A stretch of 64,000 bases of DNA from Chersky-840 sp963810195 (lineage in GTDB: Bacteria; Actinomycetota; Acidimicrobiia; Acidimicrobiales; UBA8190), in the NCBI GenBank assembly GCA_963810195.1, contig CAWEMO010000005.1:682001-746000 (forward strand), in the 5' to 3' direction. Of this stretch, positions 47,176 through 56,896 are shown piece after piece; positions within the stretch are counted from its first letter, which is position 1; each line of letters opens with the position of its first letter. The notes beneath the pieces were generated by a model that was not told the origin of the DNA, made no database searches, and worked only from the letters and a program-made list of their open reading frames with translations. Position numbers and translations under genes: made by a program.

Positions 47176-47888
47176 TGCTCAGCCGGGCGAGGCGTCGGCC
47201 CCAGCACGCCGCCAAGCGCGCACCGCGGGTGCGCCCGCACCTGCACGTGCACCTGCCGACCGCCCGGCTGCCGCATCCGCATCTGCACGTCCCCCGGCCC
47301 CGCCTGCGCCGGCCGCCGTCTCCGCTGCCGCTCGTGGTGGGCGCCGTGGCCCGGTGGAGGGCCCGGCGCGCCGAGATGACCCTCGAGCGCCGGCGGGCGC
47401 GGACCCTGGTGGGCGCCACCGTGGTCTTCGTGTGCGTCGTGCTCCTCACGAGCTTCCCGCTCAGCGGGGTCCTGTCGCAGCGCTCCGCCTTGTCGGGCGC
47501 CGCCCACGAGCTCGCCACCGTGCAGGCGCAGAACCGGGCGCTGGCCCGCCAGGTCTCGGACCTGGCCACCCCGGCCGCCGTCGACGGGCTCGCCCGGCTC
47601 GACTACGGCTTCGTCCCCAAGGGCCAACGCGCCTACGACATCCTGCCCTCGTCGAGCCCGTCGGGCTCGGCGCTGCCGGGGTCGGGCCAGGTGTCGTTGA
47701 ACGAGCCCCCGGTGGCGCCCGGCTCGTCGCGCTCCCAGGAGCTCACCGGGATCGTCGCTCCCGCCGGGGGGACGAGCGCACCTCGGATCACCACCCGGGC
47801 CGGGTCCGGGGGCGCGGGCGGCGGTGAGAGCCCCGAGCCCCGCAGCTACTGGGCCCGGGTGGTCAAGAGCCTGGAGTTCTGGAGCTGA
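47175..47888 (+). CDS. divIC: Septum formation initiator DivIC/FtsB-like protein
   Basis: A 237-residue bitopic membrane protein whose ATG overlaps the eno stop (TGATG). The first 65 residues are cytoplasmic, unusually rich in Arg/Pro/His with HLHVHLP and HPHLHVP; one span is about 77-96; then a coiled coil (ALSGAAHELATVQAQNRALA) and the DivIC end DYGFVPKGQRAYDIL. The Gly/Ser/Pro tail is long. It should join FtsL and FtsQ in the divisome. Confidence 0.86.
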   Translation: MLSRARRRPQHAAKRAPRVRPHLHVHLPTARLPHPHLHVPRPRLRRPPSPLPLVVGAVARWRARRAEMTLERRRARTLVGATVVFVCVVLLTSFPLSGVLSQRSALSGAAHELATVQAQNRALARQVSDLATPAAVDGLARLDYGFVPKGQRAYDILPSSSPSGSALPGSGQVSLNEPPVAPGSSRSQELTGIVAPAGGTSAPRITTRAGSGGAGGGESPEPRSYWARVVKSLEFWS

Positions 47889-47929
47889 GCCCGCCTCCGC
47901 TCCCGCTCGGCGAGTCCGATCGGGAGGCG

Positions 47930-48383
47930 GTGGCCCGGCTGCTCGGGCGGCCGCCGTCGGGACGCTTCACCGTGGCGGTGCGCCGGCGCGACGGCATGCC
48001 GGCGGTCATCGTCAACGACCCGCTGCTCGACGACGGCAGTCCCATGCCGACCCGGTTCTGGCTGGTCGACGCCGAGCTGCGCGACGCCGTGAGCAGGCTC
48101 GAGGCCGCAGGAGGGGTGCGGCGTGCCGAGGCCGCCGTCGACCCCGCCGAGCTCGCCGAGGCGCACGCCCGCCACGGCGCGGAGCGCGACCGGGCGCTCC
48201 CCGAGGGGTATTCGGGCCCGAGGCCCTCGGGAGGCGTGGGGGGGACCCGTCGGGGCGTCAAGTGCCTCCACGCCCATCTGGCCTGGTTCCTCGCGGGCGG
48301 CGAGGACCCCGTCGGGACGCTGGACGGCCGACGAGCTCGCGCTCGACACGTCGGACCTCGTGGTCGAGGCCCGGTCGGAGTGA
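47930..48383 (+). pseudogene. DUF501 family protein with a one-base frameshift near 48317
   Basis: The first frame reads ARLLGRPPSGRFTVAVRRRD, TRFWLVDAELRDAVSRLEAAGG and VKCLHAHLAWFLAGGEDPVG, the DUF501 core, then departs from the family. Dropping one base around 48314-48317 restores RWTADELALDTSDLVVEARSE and a stop at 48383, giving 150 residues. The start is uncertain: GTG 47930 behind GGGAGG, or an upstream non-ATG codon in SPPPLPLGESDREAV. Function is unknown. Position between divIC and ppx is conserved in actinobacteria. Confidence 0.8.
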
Positions 48384-48414
48384 CGATGGGCCGACCGCGG
48401 TGAGAGAGGGGACG

Positions 48415-49365
48415 ATGCCAGACGACGGCCCGGGCCCCGTCGCCGCCCTCGACTGCGGGACCAACTCCACACGACTGCTCGTGGTCTCTGCGAGCGGCGT
48501 GGCCCTCGAGCGGCAGATGCGCATCACGCGGCTCGGCGAAGGCGTCGACGCCACGCGCACGCTCTCTCCCGAGGCCATGGCGCGCACCGTGTCGGTCCTC
48601 GGGGAGTACCGCCGCCTCATGGACCACCACGGTGTGCGGCGGGCGCGCCTGGTCGCCACCTCCGCGGCGCGCGACGCCACCAACGCGGCGCGGTTCCTGT
48701 CGGCCGCCGAGGAGGTCACCGGGGTGAGGCCCGAGATTCTCAGCGGTCTCGAGGAGGGTGCGCTCTCGTTCGCGGGCGCGACGGCGCATGTCCCCGCCGA
48801 GCGCGTCGGTCCCGGTCCCGTGCTCGTGGTCGACATCGGCGGAGGGTCGACCGAGCTCGCGGCCGGAGACCTCGCCGCGGGGGGACCGTGGCGCGAGGCG
48901 GTGTCGGCGGTGTCGCTCGACGTCGGGTGTGTCCGGGTGACCGAACGCTTCTTCGCTCACGACCCGCCGCGGACCGAGGAGCTGGCCGAGGCCCGGCGAG
49001 TGGTCGACGCCGAGCTCGACGGGGCCTGGCGCGTGCTCCCGGCGCTGGCCCCCGGAGGGCTGCTCATCGGGCTGGCCGGCACGGTGTCGACGCTGGCCGC
49101 GCTGGAGCAGCGCCTGGAGCGCTACGAGCGGGCCGCCATCCACCACGCCGTGCTCTCCCGGCGCCAGGTGGCGCACTGGTGCGAGACGTTGGCCGCCGAG
49201 GATCGGCGTGCCCGGATGGCCCGACCGGGAATGGTCGAAGGCAGGGCCGACGTCATCGTGGGCGGCGTGCTCATCCTGGACGCCGTGATGGACCGGTTCG
49301 GCCGCGACGAGTGCCTCGTATCGGAGGACGACATCCTCGACGGCCTGGCAGCCAGCCTGTTGTGA
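48415..49365 (+). CDS. ppx: Exopolyphosphatase/GppA-type phosphatase
   Basis: A 316-residue ASKHA-fold phosphatase acting on polyphosphate or pppGpp. AALDCGTNSTRLLVV is the phosphate-1 loop, ATSAARDATNA and EEGALSFAGA the middle conserved blocks, and VVDIGGGSTELAAG the phosphate-2 loop. It is the short one-module form without the HD extension of E. coli Ppx. GAGAGGGG precedes ATG 48415. Confidence 0.93.
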   Translation: MPDDGPGPVAALDCGTNSTRLLVVSASGVALERQMRITRLGEGVDATRTLSPEAMARTVSVLGEYRRLMDHHGVRRARLVATSAARDATNAARFLSAAEEVTGVRPEILSGLEEGALSFAGATAHVPAERVGPGPVLVVDIGGGSTELAAGDLAAGGPWREAVSAVSLDVGCVRVTERFFAHDPPRTEELAEARRVVDAELDGAWRVLPALAPGGLLIGLAGTVSTLAALEQRLERYERAAIHHAVLSRRQVAHWCETLAAEDRRARMARPGMVEGRADVIVGGVLILDAVMDRFGRDECLVSEDDILDGLAASLL

Positions 49366-49370
49366 TCGGG

Positions 49371-49829
49371 TCAGCGCCCCTGCAACCTCGGCGTGAGGTC
49401 TCCGGGTCCCTCGGGCGCTTCGCCACCCGGCGGGCCCTGCTCGCTCTCCCCGTCGGGGCTCGGCGGTGACATCGCCGTGAGGAGCCCGATCTCCTGGACC
49501 AGTGCGGTCTGCTTGGCCGACAGGCGGTCGACGCTGAGCGACAGCTGGAACACCAGGACGAGGAGGAACAACACGGCGAGCAGCAGCACGAAGGCGGGCG
49601 AGTAGGCGATGCCCACCAGGTCCGAGACGCGGGTCAGCAGACCGGTCGGGAGCGAGACGCTCACGACAACCATGACGACGCTCACCAGCAACCAGAGCAG
49701 GGCCGTGTGCTCCCGGAGCCGCTGGCGGCGCATGGCGAAGATCGACACGACGAGGAAGCCCGCGCTCAGCACCATGGACAGGACGAACGCCTTGATGCTC
49801 AGGACCACCGACAGCAGGGACAGACTCAC
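49371..49829 (-). CDS. DUF2304 family membrane protein
   Basis: A 152-residue protein from GTG 49829 with a strong AGGAGG and an overlap with the stop of the upstream glycosyltransferase (GTGA). Three membrane spans are visible: about 9-31, 41-60 and 70-95, followed by LSLSVDRLSAKQTALVQEIG, an amphipathic helix, and a disordered Pro/Gly/Glu tail. DUF2304 proteins frequently sit beside family-2 glycosyltransferases and are thought to support lipid-linked sugar transfer. Confidence 0.86.
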   Translation of the reverse strand: MSLSLLSVVLSIKAFVLSMVLSAGFLVVSIFAMRRQRLREHTALLWLLVSVVMVVVSVSLPTGLLTRVSDLVGIAYSPAFVLLLAVLFLLVLVFQLSLSVDRLSAKQTALVQEIGLLTAMSPPSPDGESEQGPPGGEAPEGPGDLTPRLQGR

Positions 49830-50773
49830 GTGGCCTCCTTCTCCGTTGGCCTTTGCTCGTTGAGGGTACCGACCAGAAGAGCGACCGTGACCCGTGCCAT
49901 GTAGTAGGCGGAGCGGAAACCGGTGATGCTGGACTGCCCGTGCCCGCGCGGGGACATCCGCACGGGCACCTCCTCCAGGCGCAGTCCGTTGCGGCTGGCC
50001 AGGACGAGGGACTCGACCTCGGGGAAGTCCGTGGGGTAGGTCCGGGCGAAGAGCTCGATGCCCTCGACGCCCACCGCCCGGAAGCCCGACGTCGTGTCGG
50101 TGAAGGTGGCACCGGTCCTCCAACCGACCAGCCTGGCCAGGAAGCGCATGGCGACCCGGCGGCCCTTGGTCGCCGCGTAGTCCCCCCGGCCGAGCCACCG
50201 GGAACCGACGGTCATCTCCGCCCGCCCCTCGTGGATCGGGGCCAGCAGCCGTTCGATCTCGGACGGGTCGTGCTGGTCGTCGCCGTCGACCTGGATGGCG
50301 ATGTCGAACCCGTTGCGCAGCGCGTAGCGATAGCCGACCTGGACGGCGCCACCGATGCCGAGGTTCACGGGCAGGCTGATGACCGTGGCCCCCGCCCGCA
50401 GGGCGCGCCGTGCCGTGTCGTCCTGGGAGCCGTCGTTCACGACGATGACGTGGGCGTCGGGAAGCGAGAGGCAGAGGCGTTCGACGACTCGGGCGATGGA
50501 ACGGGACTCGTTGAAGGCCGGGACGACGACGCAGATCCGGGAATGGCGGACCTGGGGCGCCCCGGCCGCAGAGTCGTCCGTGTCCGCCTCGGGGAGCTGC
50601 CGTGAGGCCGGTTCCGGCTCCGGGGGCTTGTGCTCGGCCGGCTTCTTCGGGGTCGGGACCGTCTCGACCGTCCCGCCTGTGGTGCTCGGGGCGGACCGGC
50701 CCACGCGCACCGACGACCGGGTTCGGGCCGGGCTGGCAGACGCCGAAAGACGCTCGTTCTCGCCAGGCGACAC
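49826..50773 (-). CDS. Family 2 glycosyltransferase (polyprenol-phosphate sugar transferase)
   Basis: A 315-residue enzyme. The first ~75 residues are disordered and Pro/Glu-rich; then RICVVVPAFNESRSIARVVE, VIVVNDGSQDDTA, NLGIGGAVQVGYRYAL and IQVDGDDQHDP form the GT-A site, with GFRAVGVEGIELF and VRMSPRGHGQSSI at the end. No C-terminal spans are present; the coupled DUF2304 protein may supply membrane contact. Start is GTG 50773. Confidence 0.9.
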   Translation of the reverse strand: MSPGENERLSASASPARTRSSVRVGRSAPSTTGGTVETVPTPKKPAEHKPPEPEPASRQLPEADTDDSAAGAPQVRHSRICVVVPAFNESRSIARVVERLCLSLPDAHVIVVNDGSQDDTARRALRAGATVISLPVNLGIGGAVQVGYRYALRNGFDIAIQVDGDDQHDPSEIERLLAPIHEGRAEMTVGSRWLGRGDYAATKGRRVAMRFLARLVGWRTGATFTDTTSGFRAVGVEGIELFARTYPTDFPEVESLVLASRNGLRLEEVPVRMSPRGHGQSSITGFRSAYYMARVTVALLVGTLNEQRPTEKEAT

Positions 50774-50980
50774 CGCTCCCCCTTAGAGCGCACACACTCT
50801 GGGTCAAGGGTAGTCGTCACGTGCGCATTTCGGGAAGTTGTCGGGCCCGCATCGTGCCCGAGCCGTACCCGGTCGGCCCGGAGCTCGTGCCGTGACACCG
50901 ACCGCGAAAGTGCAGCTCTCGGGGCTCGTTCGGAGCACCCCGTGCTAATCTGAGGTCTCTTGGGGGGGAATGAAGACGTC

Positions 50981-52033
50981 ATGGCGACACCTTGTTCATA
51001 CCCGAAACTCGGTATCGTCATCGTCGCCTACGGCAATCACGATCAGGAAATATCCAGAATGCTGGACCTGGTCGAACAAGAAAAGCGGGTGGGCGACCAG
51101 GTTGTCCTGGTCGACAACCACCCCGACCTCCGGTGCTCGAAGATCGCCGAGGACCACCCCGGCGTCGACCACGTCCTGCGCCCGGGCAACATCGGTTTCG
51201 GCGCCGGGTGCAACTTGGGTGCGGAGTCGCTCGGTGACGACGTCGACGTCTTGCTCTTCCTCAACCCTGACGCATTCCCCAAGCCCGGATCGATCGACGT
51301 CCTGCGGGACGCTTCGACCAAGGGTTGGGCCGCATGGATGGGTCTGGTGCTCCTGCCCGACGGCCGGGTGAATTGCGCCGGGAACGTCGTGCACGTCTCG
51401 GGGCTCGCCTGGTGTGCGGGATACGCCGAGCCTGCCGACCGGTACTCGTCGGAGGAAGAGATCTCCTGTCTTTCCGGGGCGGATCTCGCCGTCGACCGTA
51501 AGGTGTGGGAAGAAATCGGCGGCTTCGCCGCCGAGTACTTCCTGTACTACGAGGACATCGACCTGTTCTTCCGTCTGCAGATGAAGGGGTACAAGACCGG
51601 GATCGTGCCGAAGTCGCACATCGAGCACGACTACGACTTCCAGAAGAACGACCGCAAGTGGTTCTACCTGGAGCGCAACCGGTACCTGTTCATCATCCGG
51701 ACGTGGCCCTCGAGCGTCATCGTGGTCCTGGCCCCGTTGCTCCTCGCCGTCGAGGTTGCGCTGTGGCTCATCAGCCTCGTGCAGGGGCGCTTCTGGTTGA
51801 AGGTCCGTTCCAGCCTGGCGTTCGTGAAGGTCGTGCCCTTCGCCCTCCGCTCCCGACGCGAGCTCCAAGCGAGCCGGGTGATAGGGCCGCTGGAGTTCCT
51901 CGACATGCTGGCTTATCGGATCGACACCCCGCTGATAGATGCATTCGCACGACACCGATTTGTCGATGCCGTGCTAGGCGCATACTACAAATACGCCCGC
52001 ACGTTGTTGGCGGCGTTCGTCCACGCCCGGTGA
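50981..52033 (+). CDS. Family 2 glycosyltransferase, rhamnosyl/galactosyltransferase type
   Basis: A 350-residue enzyme from ATG 50981; a run of Gs upstream serves as ribosome site. LGIVIVAYGNHDQEISRML starts the fold, VLVDNHPD and FLNPDAFPKPGSIDVL carry the NDP-sugar and metal residues, SGADLAVDRKVWEEIGGF and FLYYEDIDLFFRLQMKGYK are the acceptor-side motifs of Wbb-type transferases. Two hydrophobic helices near 245-275 suggest membrane attachment. Probably adds a sugar in surface glycan assembly. Confidence 0.9.
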   Translation: MATPCSYPKLGIVIVAYGNHDQEISRMLDLVEQEKRVGDQVVLVDNHPDLRCSKIAEDHPGVDHVLRPGNIGFGAGCNLGAESLGDDVDVLLFLNPDAFPKPGSIDVLRDASTKGWAAWMGLVLLPDGRVNCAGNVVHVSGLAWCAGYAEPADRYSSEEEISCLSGADLAVDRKVWEEIGGFAAEYFLYYEDIDLFFRLQMKGYKTGIVPKSHIEHDYDFQKNDRKWFYLERNRYLFIIRTWPSSVIVVLAPLLLAVEVALWLISLVQGRFWLKVRSSLAFVKVVPFALRSRRELQASRVIGPLEFLDMLAYRIDTPLIDAFARHRFVDAVLGAYYKYARTLLAAFVHAR

Positions 52034-52041
52034 CGCGACGT

Positions 52042-54073
52042 TCAGGTGCTCCCTGCGGTCGTCCGCGTGTAGATGTATGTGGGGCTGCCGTCGAACGTCG
52101 TCTTCGTGTCGAGCTGGAGGCACGAGCCGGTCAGCGGCGAGGTGTCGAGCACGAAGCCGACGCCGAGTCTCCCGGCGGCCGCGCCGCACGGGTCGATGAC
52201 GATCTGCACGGACGGCGCGGAAGGTCCCGATCACGGTGACCTGGATGGGTGCGCCACTCGCACCGGGGACGAATTTCAGGTTGGCATATCGATTCCACAC
52301 GCGGGGGTGTTTCGGTTCGAGGATTCTCCACGCCTTGGCGTTGGGGTAGACGCTCGGGGCGCTCAGGGTGTGCAGGCCCGATGCGACGAGGACCGTATTG
52401 AAAGCGAAGTTGGCGTAGCTCAACCATGCGCGATGCGTCGCGTCCGGGGGCTTGGACGCCACGCGGTCGAAGGTGGCCAGGATGGGGGATGAGGTCAGCG
52501 GCCCGAGGCCCTGGTAGAGGGGGTTGACCGGGAGGGCGATGGCGGCGCCCAAGACCACCACGGCCAGGCCGCCCCAGAGGACCTTGCGGGCGCAGAGCAA
52601 ACCGACGACCACCGCGGCTGCGGCGCTCATGATCCCGGCGTCGAAGAGGCTCAGGTGCAGTCCACGTACCGTGTGGCTCAGGTTGCGCCCGGCCCAGAAG
52701 TACATGCCGAACGCGAGGCCGGCACACATGACCGCCCCCGTGAGCAGTCGCCGTTGTCGGTCTTCGGGAGCGGGAGATCCCTCTTCTTGCGTGTCGGGGT
52801 GGGGGGCGTCTTCGTGCTCGAACTCGGCGGCACAGAAGAGCGCCATGAGGAGGATGCCGGCCAGCCCGACCCCGAGGATGGCGCGCCTGGCCTCCACCCG
52901 GTCGAGGAGGAGGATGGACGCCAGGACGGGGGGGAGGCTGATCAGGTACCAGGTCGTGAGGGTGACGAAGGCCGCCGCCGTCCCCACCAGGAGCAGTCTC
53001 CACCGACTCGCCAGCGCTCTGAGGCGCACGCGCTGGATCTGCAGAAGGGCGAACGGGCCGAGCAGGATGAACGACGAGATCTCCGACTGGTTCAACGTGA
53101 AGGGCAGAGATGTCCCATGTTGCGCGAGGTTCAGCCCGAACGGTGCCGAGAAGAGCTGAAGGAGCGAGGTGCCACCTCCACTGACCCGACGGTGCCCGGG
53201 GTACACCGTGCCGTCGATGGCCACGATGGTGGAGCGCGTATGGAGGTAGTAGATCCCGAGCGTCCCTCCGATCACGATCGCCAATCCTGCGACGTCGATG
53301 ACCAGACGCCGCGCCGTCAACCCGAGCTCGTGCCAGCGGCCGGCGACGTAACACACGCCCACGACGCCGACCACGAGCGCGGTGGGGATCTGAAACGGTG
53401 GGTAGAACAGGAGTGTGAAGCCGATCGCCGAGTACGCCGAGAGCGCCAACCAGGCCACCCGACGGCCGGTCGACGACGCACGCAGCGAGTAGAGGAAGGC
53501 TCCCACCGACACCATTGCCATACCGACGGTGTCCAAGCTGCTCGGCACGTACCACCATTGGAAGAAGGGTGACAGCCACAGGGCGAGGCTGAAGACGACC
53601 GCGATGTCGACCCGGTCCGTCAGTGCCAGGAGCAGGAGGTATGCACCGAGGAGCAGGACGAGCGACATCATCCACCACCGCGCCGCGAATCCGTGCTCGA
53701 GGTCGAGCACCAGGACCGGCAGGTCCCAGGGCTTGAAGAGCGTCGACCAGTCGGTGCTGGGGATGTCCGGGAGGACCGTCACGGTGTGGTCGCCGATGCT
53801 GTCATCGGAGACCGAGGAAAACCCGTGGTGGCTCTGCGCCACCAGCAACGGAGTGGCGACCTGCCACTCGTCACTACGAATGGCGCGCGGCGTTCCGGCT
53901 ACGAGGGCGGGGTCGGCTTTCCCGTAGATCGCATTGATTACTCCGACCGAGGTGCCCGACCACCCCGCTGCGCTCAGGCCGATCGTCACCACCACCAGCA
54001 GAGCCGGGTACAGCCAGATGGTGAGCCGCCTCTGGCCCGTGGATCGCGGAGTTGCGTCCTTCGTGGTCACCAC
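52042..54073 (-). pseudogene. Large polytopic membrane protein, one-base frameshift near its 3' end
   Basis: About 12 membrane spans with a conserved early loop (AIRSDEWQVATPLLVAQSHHG), a pattern seen in actinobacterial membrane proteins next to glycosyltransferases and reminiscent of GT-C enzymes; function is unknown. Near 52217 the frame shifts: dropping one base changes the Arg-rich ending to PSVQIVIDPCGAAAGRLGVG and DTSPLTGSCLQLDTKTTFDG, a sensible exported domain with two cysteines, ending at 52042. Restored length is 676 residues from GTG 54073 (ATG 54136 is an alternative). It converges with the preceding glycosyltransferase. Confidence 0.72.
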
Positions 54074-54416
54074 CGTTCGGGACCGGGGAATCTCATCTCG
54101 GTCGTGTCGTCCGTCGGGCCACAGAGCACGACACAATAGTGGAACGTCGCCATTTCGAGACCCTTCTCCACCTGGCCCACCGACATGGTGCGAGCGCCTC
54201 CGGGGGGAAGCACAGCACTGTAGTTTCTTGGTTTTAGGAAGTGAGCTATTGACACCGGTGCGGCGTCACCGCTACTGCCCGAGATACGGGGGGACATCGG
54301 GGCGTTGTCGTGCACTCCTCACAATGCGGGTGAGCAAGCCGGCTCTCAGTGGAGCTCGGCTCATTGCTATGTGGGGGCGCGGGCATATTGCGCACCCAGG
54401 CGGCGGGCTCGTCAGC
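54074..54416. other. Divergent intergenic region
   Basis: No convincing gene. A TTGACA at 54249-54254 with CTACTG 17 bases later is a weak promoter candidate for the gene at 54417. The stretch is AT-richer around 54215-54255 than its flanks. Confidence 0.35.
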
Positions 54417-55163
54417 ATGAGATTCCTCGGCACGAGGTTCGGGCCATTCGTCGCCGTCGTCTTGACGGTCGTCGTCGTGGGCGGAGCAGTCGCGGTCGCC
54501 GTCCCCGGTCGCTCGCACCTGTCGTCGGCGGCACAGGTGACCCAGTGTTCCGACGACCTCAAGGCCTGGATCTACACCGCGGGGAGGTATCGCCGCCTCC
54601 ACATCGAGCTCACGTTTCCTGCCGAGTTCGGGCCGGCAACGGGGGTGACGAGTTGGATCGATCGCCGTGCCGCGCTCAAAGCTCCGGTCACCGAGCAACA
54701 ACGACGGGCGAACAAGGCGGTCCCCAACGTCAGGCACGAGTGCAGCTCCCTGGTCTCGAAGGGGGTCGACGTCGCCCAGTTCCCCCCGCCCTATGCGGTT
54801 TCGAGCCCGAAGAGCCGGAGCACGTCGGTCAAGGGATACCCCCAGGTCATCGCCCCGGGACCGGTAGGAGATCCGGCGAGACCGCCGGGCCCGAACGTCT
54901 GTGCCCTGGCCCTGTGGCCGCGGTCGGGGCGCCGAGATTGGCGGTCCGGCCGGGCCCCTGGTGCCCGGGCGCGAATGCCCTCGTGGAAGAGCGGTATTCG
55001 TGGGAAAATAGAGCCCGGAGTGGGCTCGTGGTTCAATGTGTGGCTGGTGGAGACGGGGGTGGGGGGACCAGATGGACGTGGGCGAGAAGAAAATCGGCAT
55101 CCTGATCGTGGCGTACAACGCCGCCAGCACCCTGGCGGCGGTCCTGGACCGCATACCCCCTGA
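54417..55163 (+). CDS. Secreted hypothetical protein, doubtful 3' end
   Basis: ATG 54417 begins MRFLGTRFGPFVAVVLTVVVVGGAVAV, a clear signal or anchor sequence, followed by QCSDDLKAWIYTAGRYRRLH and Cys-containing NVRHECSSLV. From about residue 130 composition becomes Arg/Pro/Gly-rich and the frame overlaps the next gene by 92 bases, suggesting that the real product ends earlier or that a frameshift is present. Family not recognised. Lies directly upstream of the glycosyltransferase-methyltransferase gene. Confidence 0.45.
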   Translation: MRFLGTRFGPFVAVVLTVVVVGGAVAVAVPGRSHLSSAAQVTQCSDDLKAWIYTAGRYRRLHIELTFPAEFGPATGVTSWIDRRAALKAPVTEQQRRANKAVPNVRHECSSLVSKGVDVAQFPPPYAVSSPKSRSTSVKGYPQVIAPGPVGDPARPPGPNVCALALWPRSGRRDWRSGRAPGARARMPSWKSGIRGKIEPGVGSWFNVWLVETGVGGPDGRGREENRHPDRGVQRRQHPGGGPGPHTP

Positions 55164-56508
55164 CTTCCGTCCCCGCATCAGCGAGGTGATCGTCAGCGAC
55201 GACCACAGCCAGGACGCCACCTATCTCGTGGGCCTTGGTTACCAGCAGACCTCGGACCTTCCGATCACGCTGATCCGCCAGCCGCGCAACCTCGGCTATG
55301 GCGGCAATCAGAAGGCCGGATACCAGGTGGCGATCGACCACGGGCTCGACATCATCGTGATGCTGCACGGCGACGGCCAATACGCCCCCGAGTGCCTGCC
55401 CGATCTCGTGGCCCCGCTCCTCAGCGACGAGGCGGAAGCGGTCTTCGGCTCGCGCATCATGATCAAGGGGGCGGCGCGCAAAGGTGGCATGCCCATGTAC
55501 AAGTACGTGGGCAACCGCATCCTGACCAGGTTCGAGAACGCAGCCCTCGGAACCGACCTGACGGAGTTCCACTCCGGGTACCGCGCCTACAGCGTCGAGG
55601 CCCTGAAGCAGATCCCCTTCGAACAGAACTCCGACGGATTCAACTTCGACACTCAGATCATCATCCAGCTCCACGACGCCGGGAAGCACATCGTCGAGGT
55701 TCCCATCCCTACGTACTACGGCGACGAGATCTGCTATGTCGCCGGCGTCCGTTACGCAGCGGATGTCACCAAGGACGTGGTTGCGTACCGGCTCGGAAAG
55801 GCGGGATTCGGCGACGGCTCCAGGGTTGCGCTGAACGAGGAGTACAAGCTCAAGGACAGCGACGACAGCTCACACGGTCGGATCCTCGCGCTCCTGGGAT
55901 CGCGCCCTCCGGGGAAGATCCTCGACCTCGGTTGCTCGTCCGGCGCGCTGGCCGAGCGCCTTCGACTTGCCGGTCACCACGTCACCGGTGTGGACATGTT
56001 CGAGCTCGAAGGCGTCCACGAACGCGTCGGCGTGTTCGTGAAGGCCGACCTCGACCAGGGGATTCCGGCCGAGGTCGGCAGCGACTTCGACATCGTCCTT
56101 GCCGCCGATGTGCTCGAGCACGTGCGCCAACCCCAGCAGTTGCTGGGGGAGATGCGGTCACTGCTTCGGAGTGAAGGCATCGCCGTCGTGTGCGTGCCCA
56201 ACGTGGCCCACTGGTATCCGCGCTTCCGCTCGCTTCTCGGCGCCTTCGACTACGACCAGCGCGGGATTCTCGACCGCACCCACCTGCGGTTCTTCACCCG
56301 TCGCAGCATCCGCCGCCTGGTGGAGCGTGAGGGGTTCAAGGTCCGCCGGCTCGAGCCTGTCGGCCTCCCCCTCGATGCGCTCGAGATCAAGGGGACGGGG
56401 GGAAGATGGCTGCGGGCCATCGATCACCTGTTCCTGACGATCTGGCCGACGATGTTCGCCTACCAGTTCATCCTGGAGCTCACGCCCGACACCTCCGACC
56501 GGCGCTGA
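55072..56508 (+). CDS. Fusion of family 2 glycosyltransferase and SAM-dependent methyltransferase
   Basis: A 478-residue two-domain protein from ATG 55072. Residues 1-240 are a DPM1-like transferase (IGILIVAYNAASTLAAVLDR, VSDDHSQD, NLGYGGNQKAGYQ, MLHGDGQYAPE). Residues ~265-440 are a class I methyltransferase (KILDLGCSSGALAERL, DIVLAADVLEHV, RTHLRFFTRRSIRRLVEREG). One protein could transfer and methylate a sugar or modify a lipid-linked glycan. No membrane spans. It is followed by the IS-bearing interval. Confidence 0.92.
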   Translation: MDVGEKKIGILIVAYNAASTLAAVLDRIPPDFRPRISEVIVSDDHSQDATYLVGLGYQQTSDLPITLIRQPRNLGYGGNQKAGYQVAIDHGLDIIVMLHGDGQYAPECLPDLVAPLLSDEAEAVFGSRIMIKGAARKGGMPMYKYVGNRILTRFENAALGTDLTEFHSGYRAYSVEALKQIPFEQNSDGFNFDTQIIIQLHDAGKHIVEVPIPTYYGDEICYVAGVRYAADVTKDVVAYRLGKAGFGDGSRVALNEEYKLKDSDDSSHGRILALLGSRPPGKILDLGCSSGALAERLRLAGHHVTGVDMFELEGVHERVGVFVKADLDQGIPAEVGSDFDIVLAADVLEHVRQPQQLLGEMRSLLRSEGIAVVCVPNVAHWYPRFRSLLGAFDYDQRGILDRTHLRFFTRRSIRRLVEREGFKVRRLEPVGLPLDALEIKGTGGRWLRAIDHLFLTIWPTMFAYQFILELTPDTSDRR

Positions 56509-56864
56509 CCGAATCGGCGTCGAACGCCTCAGCCCTCTGCGGCAAGGCCCACCCGCGGGGGCAAAATCACTGAATCATTTGAGCCGCGGTTCTTCCTCAT
56601 CACTTGACCCCTGAGGTCGCGGTGCCTGACTCCGTAAGACGATCAACGTTTGGTCGCCGTGTCCGATCACGTATCACGACGTCGCGAATAACCTGGTCAT
56701 TGCCTATGTGTGGTAGGGCGATCAACGTCGTAGCGTGTCGCGGAACGGGATGGGACGCGATTGTTGGCTCGCGTGTTGGCTTTCCGTTGAGCAGAAGCAG
56801 GGCTTCGAGGGAATCTTCGGGGCTCGAGATCGAGGTGCCTCCCTATGTTAGAGAACCACATCGT
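56509..56864. other. Intergenic region left of the IS element
   Basis: About 350 bases, AT-richer than the genome average. GATCAACGT occurs twice (about 56641 and 56717). No coding frame carries a recognisable domain; may be remnant sequence. Confidence 0.35.
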
Positions 56865-56896
56865 TGAAATTCGGCTCTCCCGGCATCGATGTGGGT
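56865..56896 (+). repeat. Left terminal inverted repeat of the ISL3 element
   Basis: 32 bases beginning TGAAATTCGG and ending ATGTGGGT; the reverse complement recurs at the right end with mismatches only at positions 11, 12, 23 and 24. Confidence 0.88.

Noticed and set aside
47863..50112. A 749-codon minus-strand frame across divIC-DUF501-ppx
   Set aside because: Antisense to well-supported genes, with mirror-type composition and no domain.
55012..55028. GAGCCC-5 nt-GGGCTC hairpin as a terminator
   Set aside because: Six-base stem with no T-run, located inside a possible coding frame; chance repeats of this size are common at this GC.
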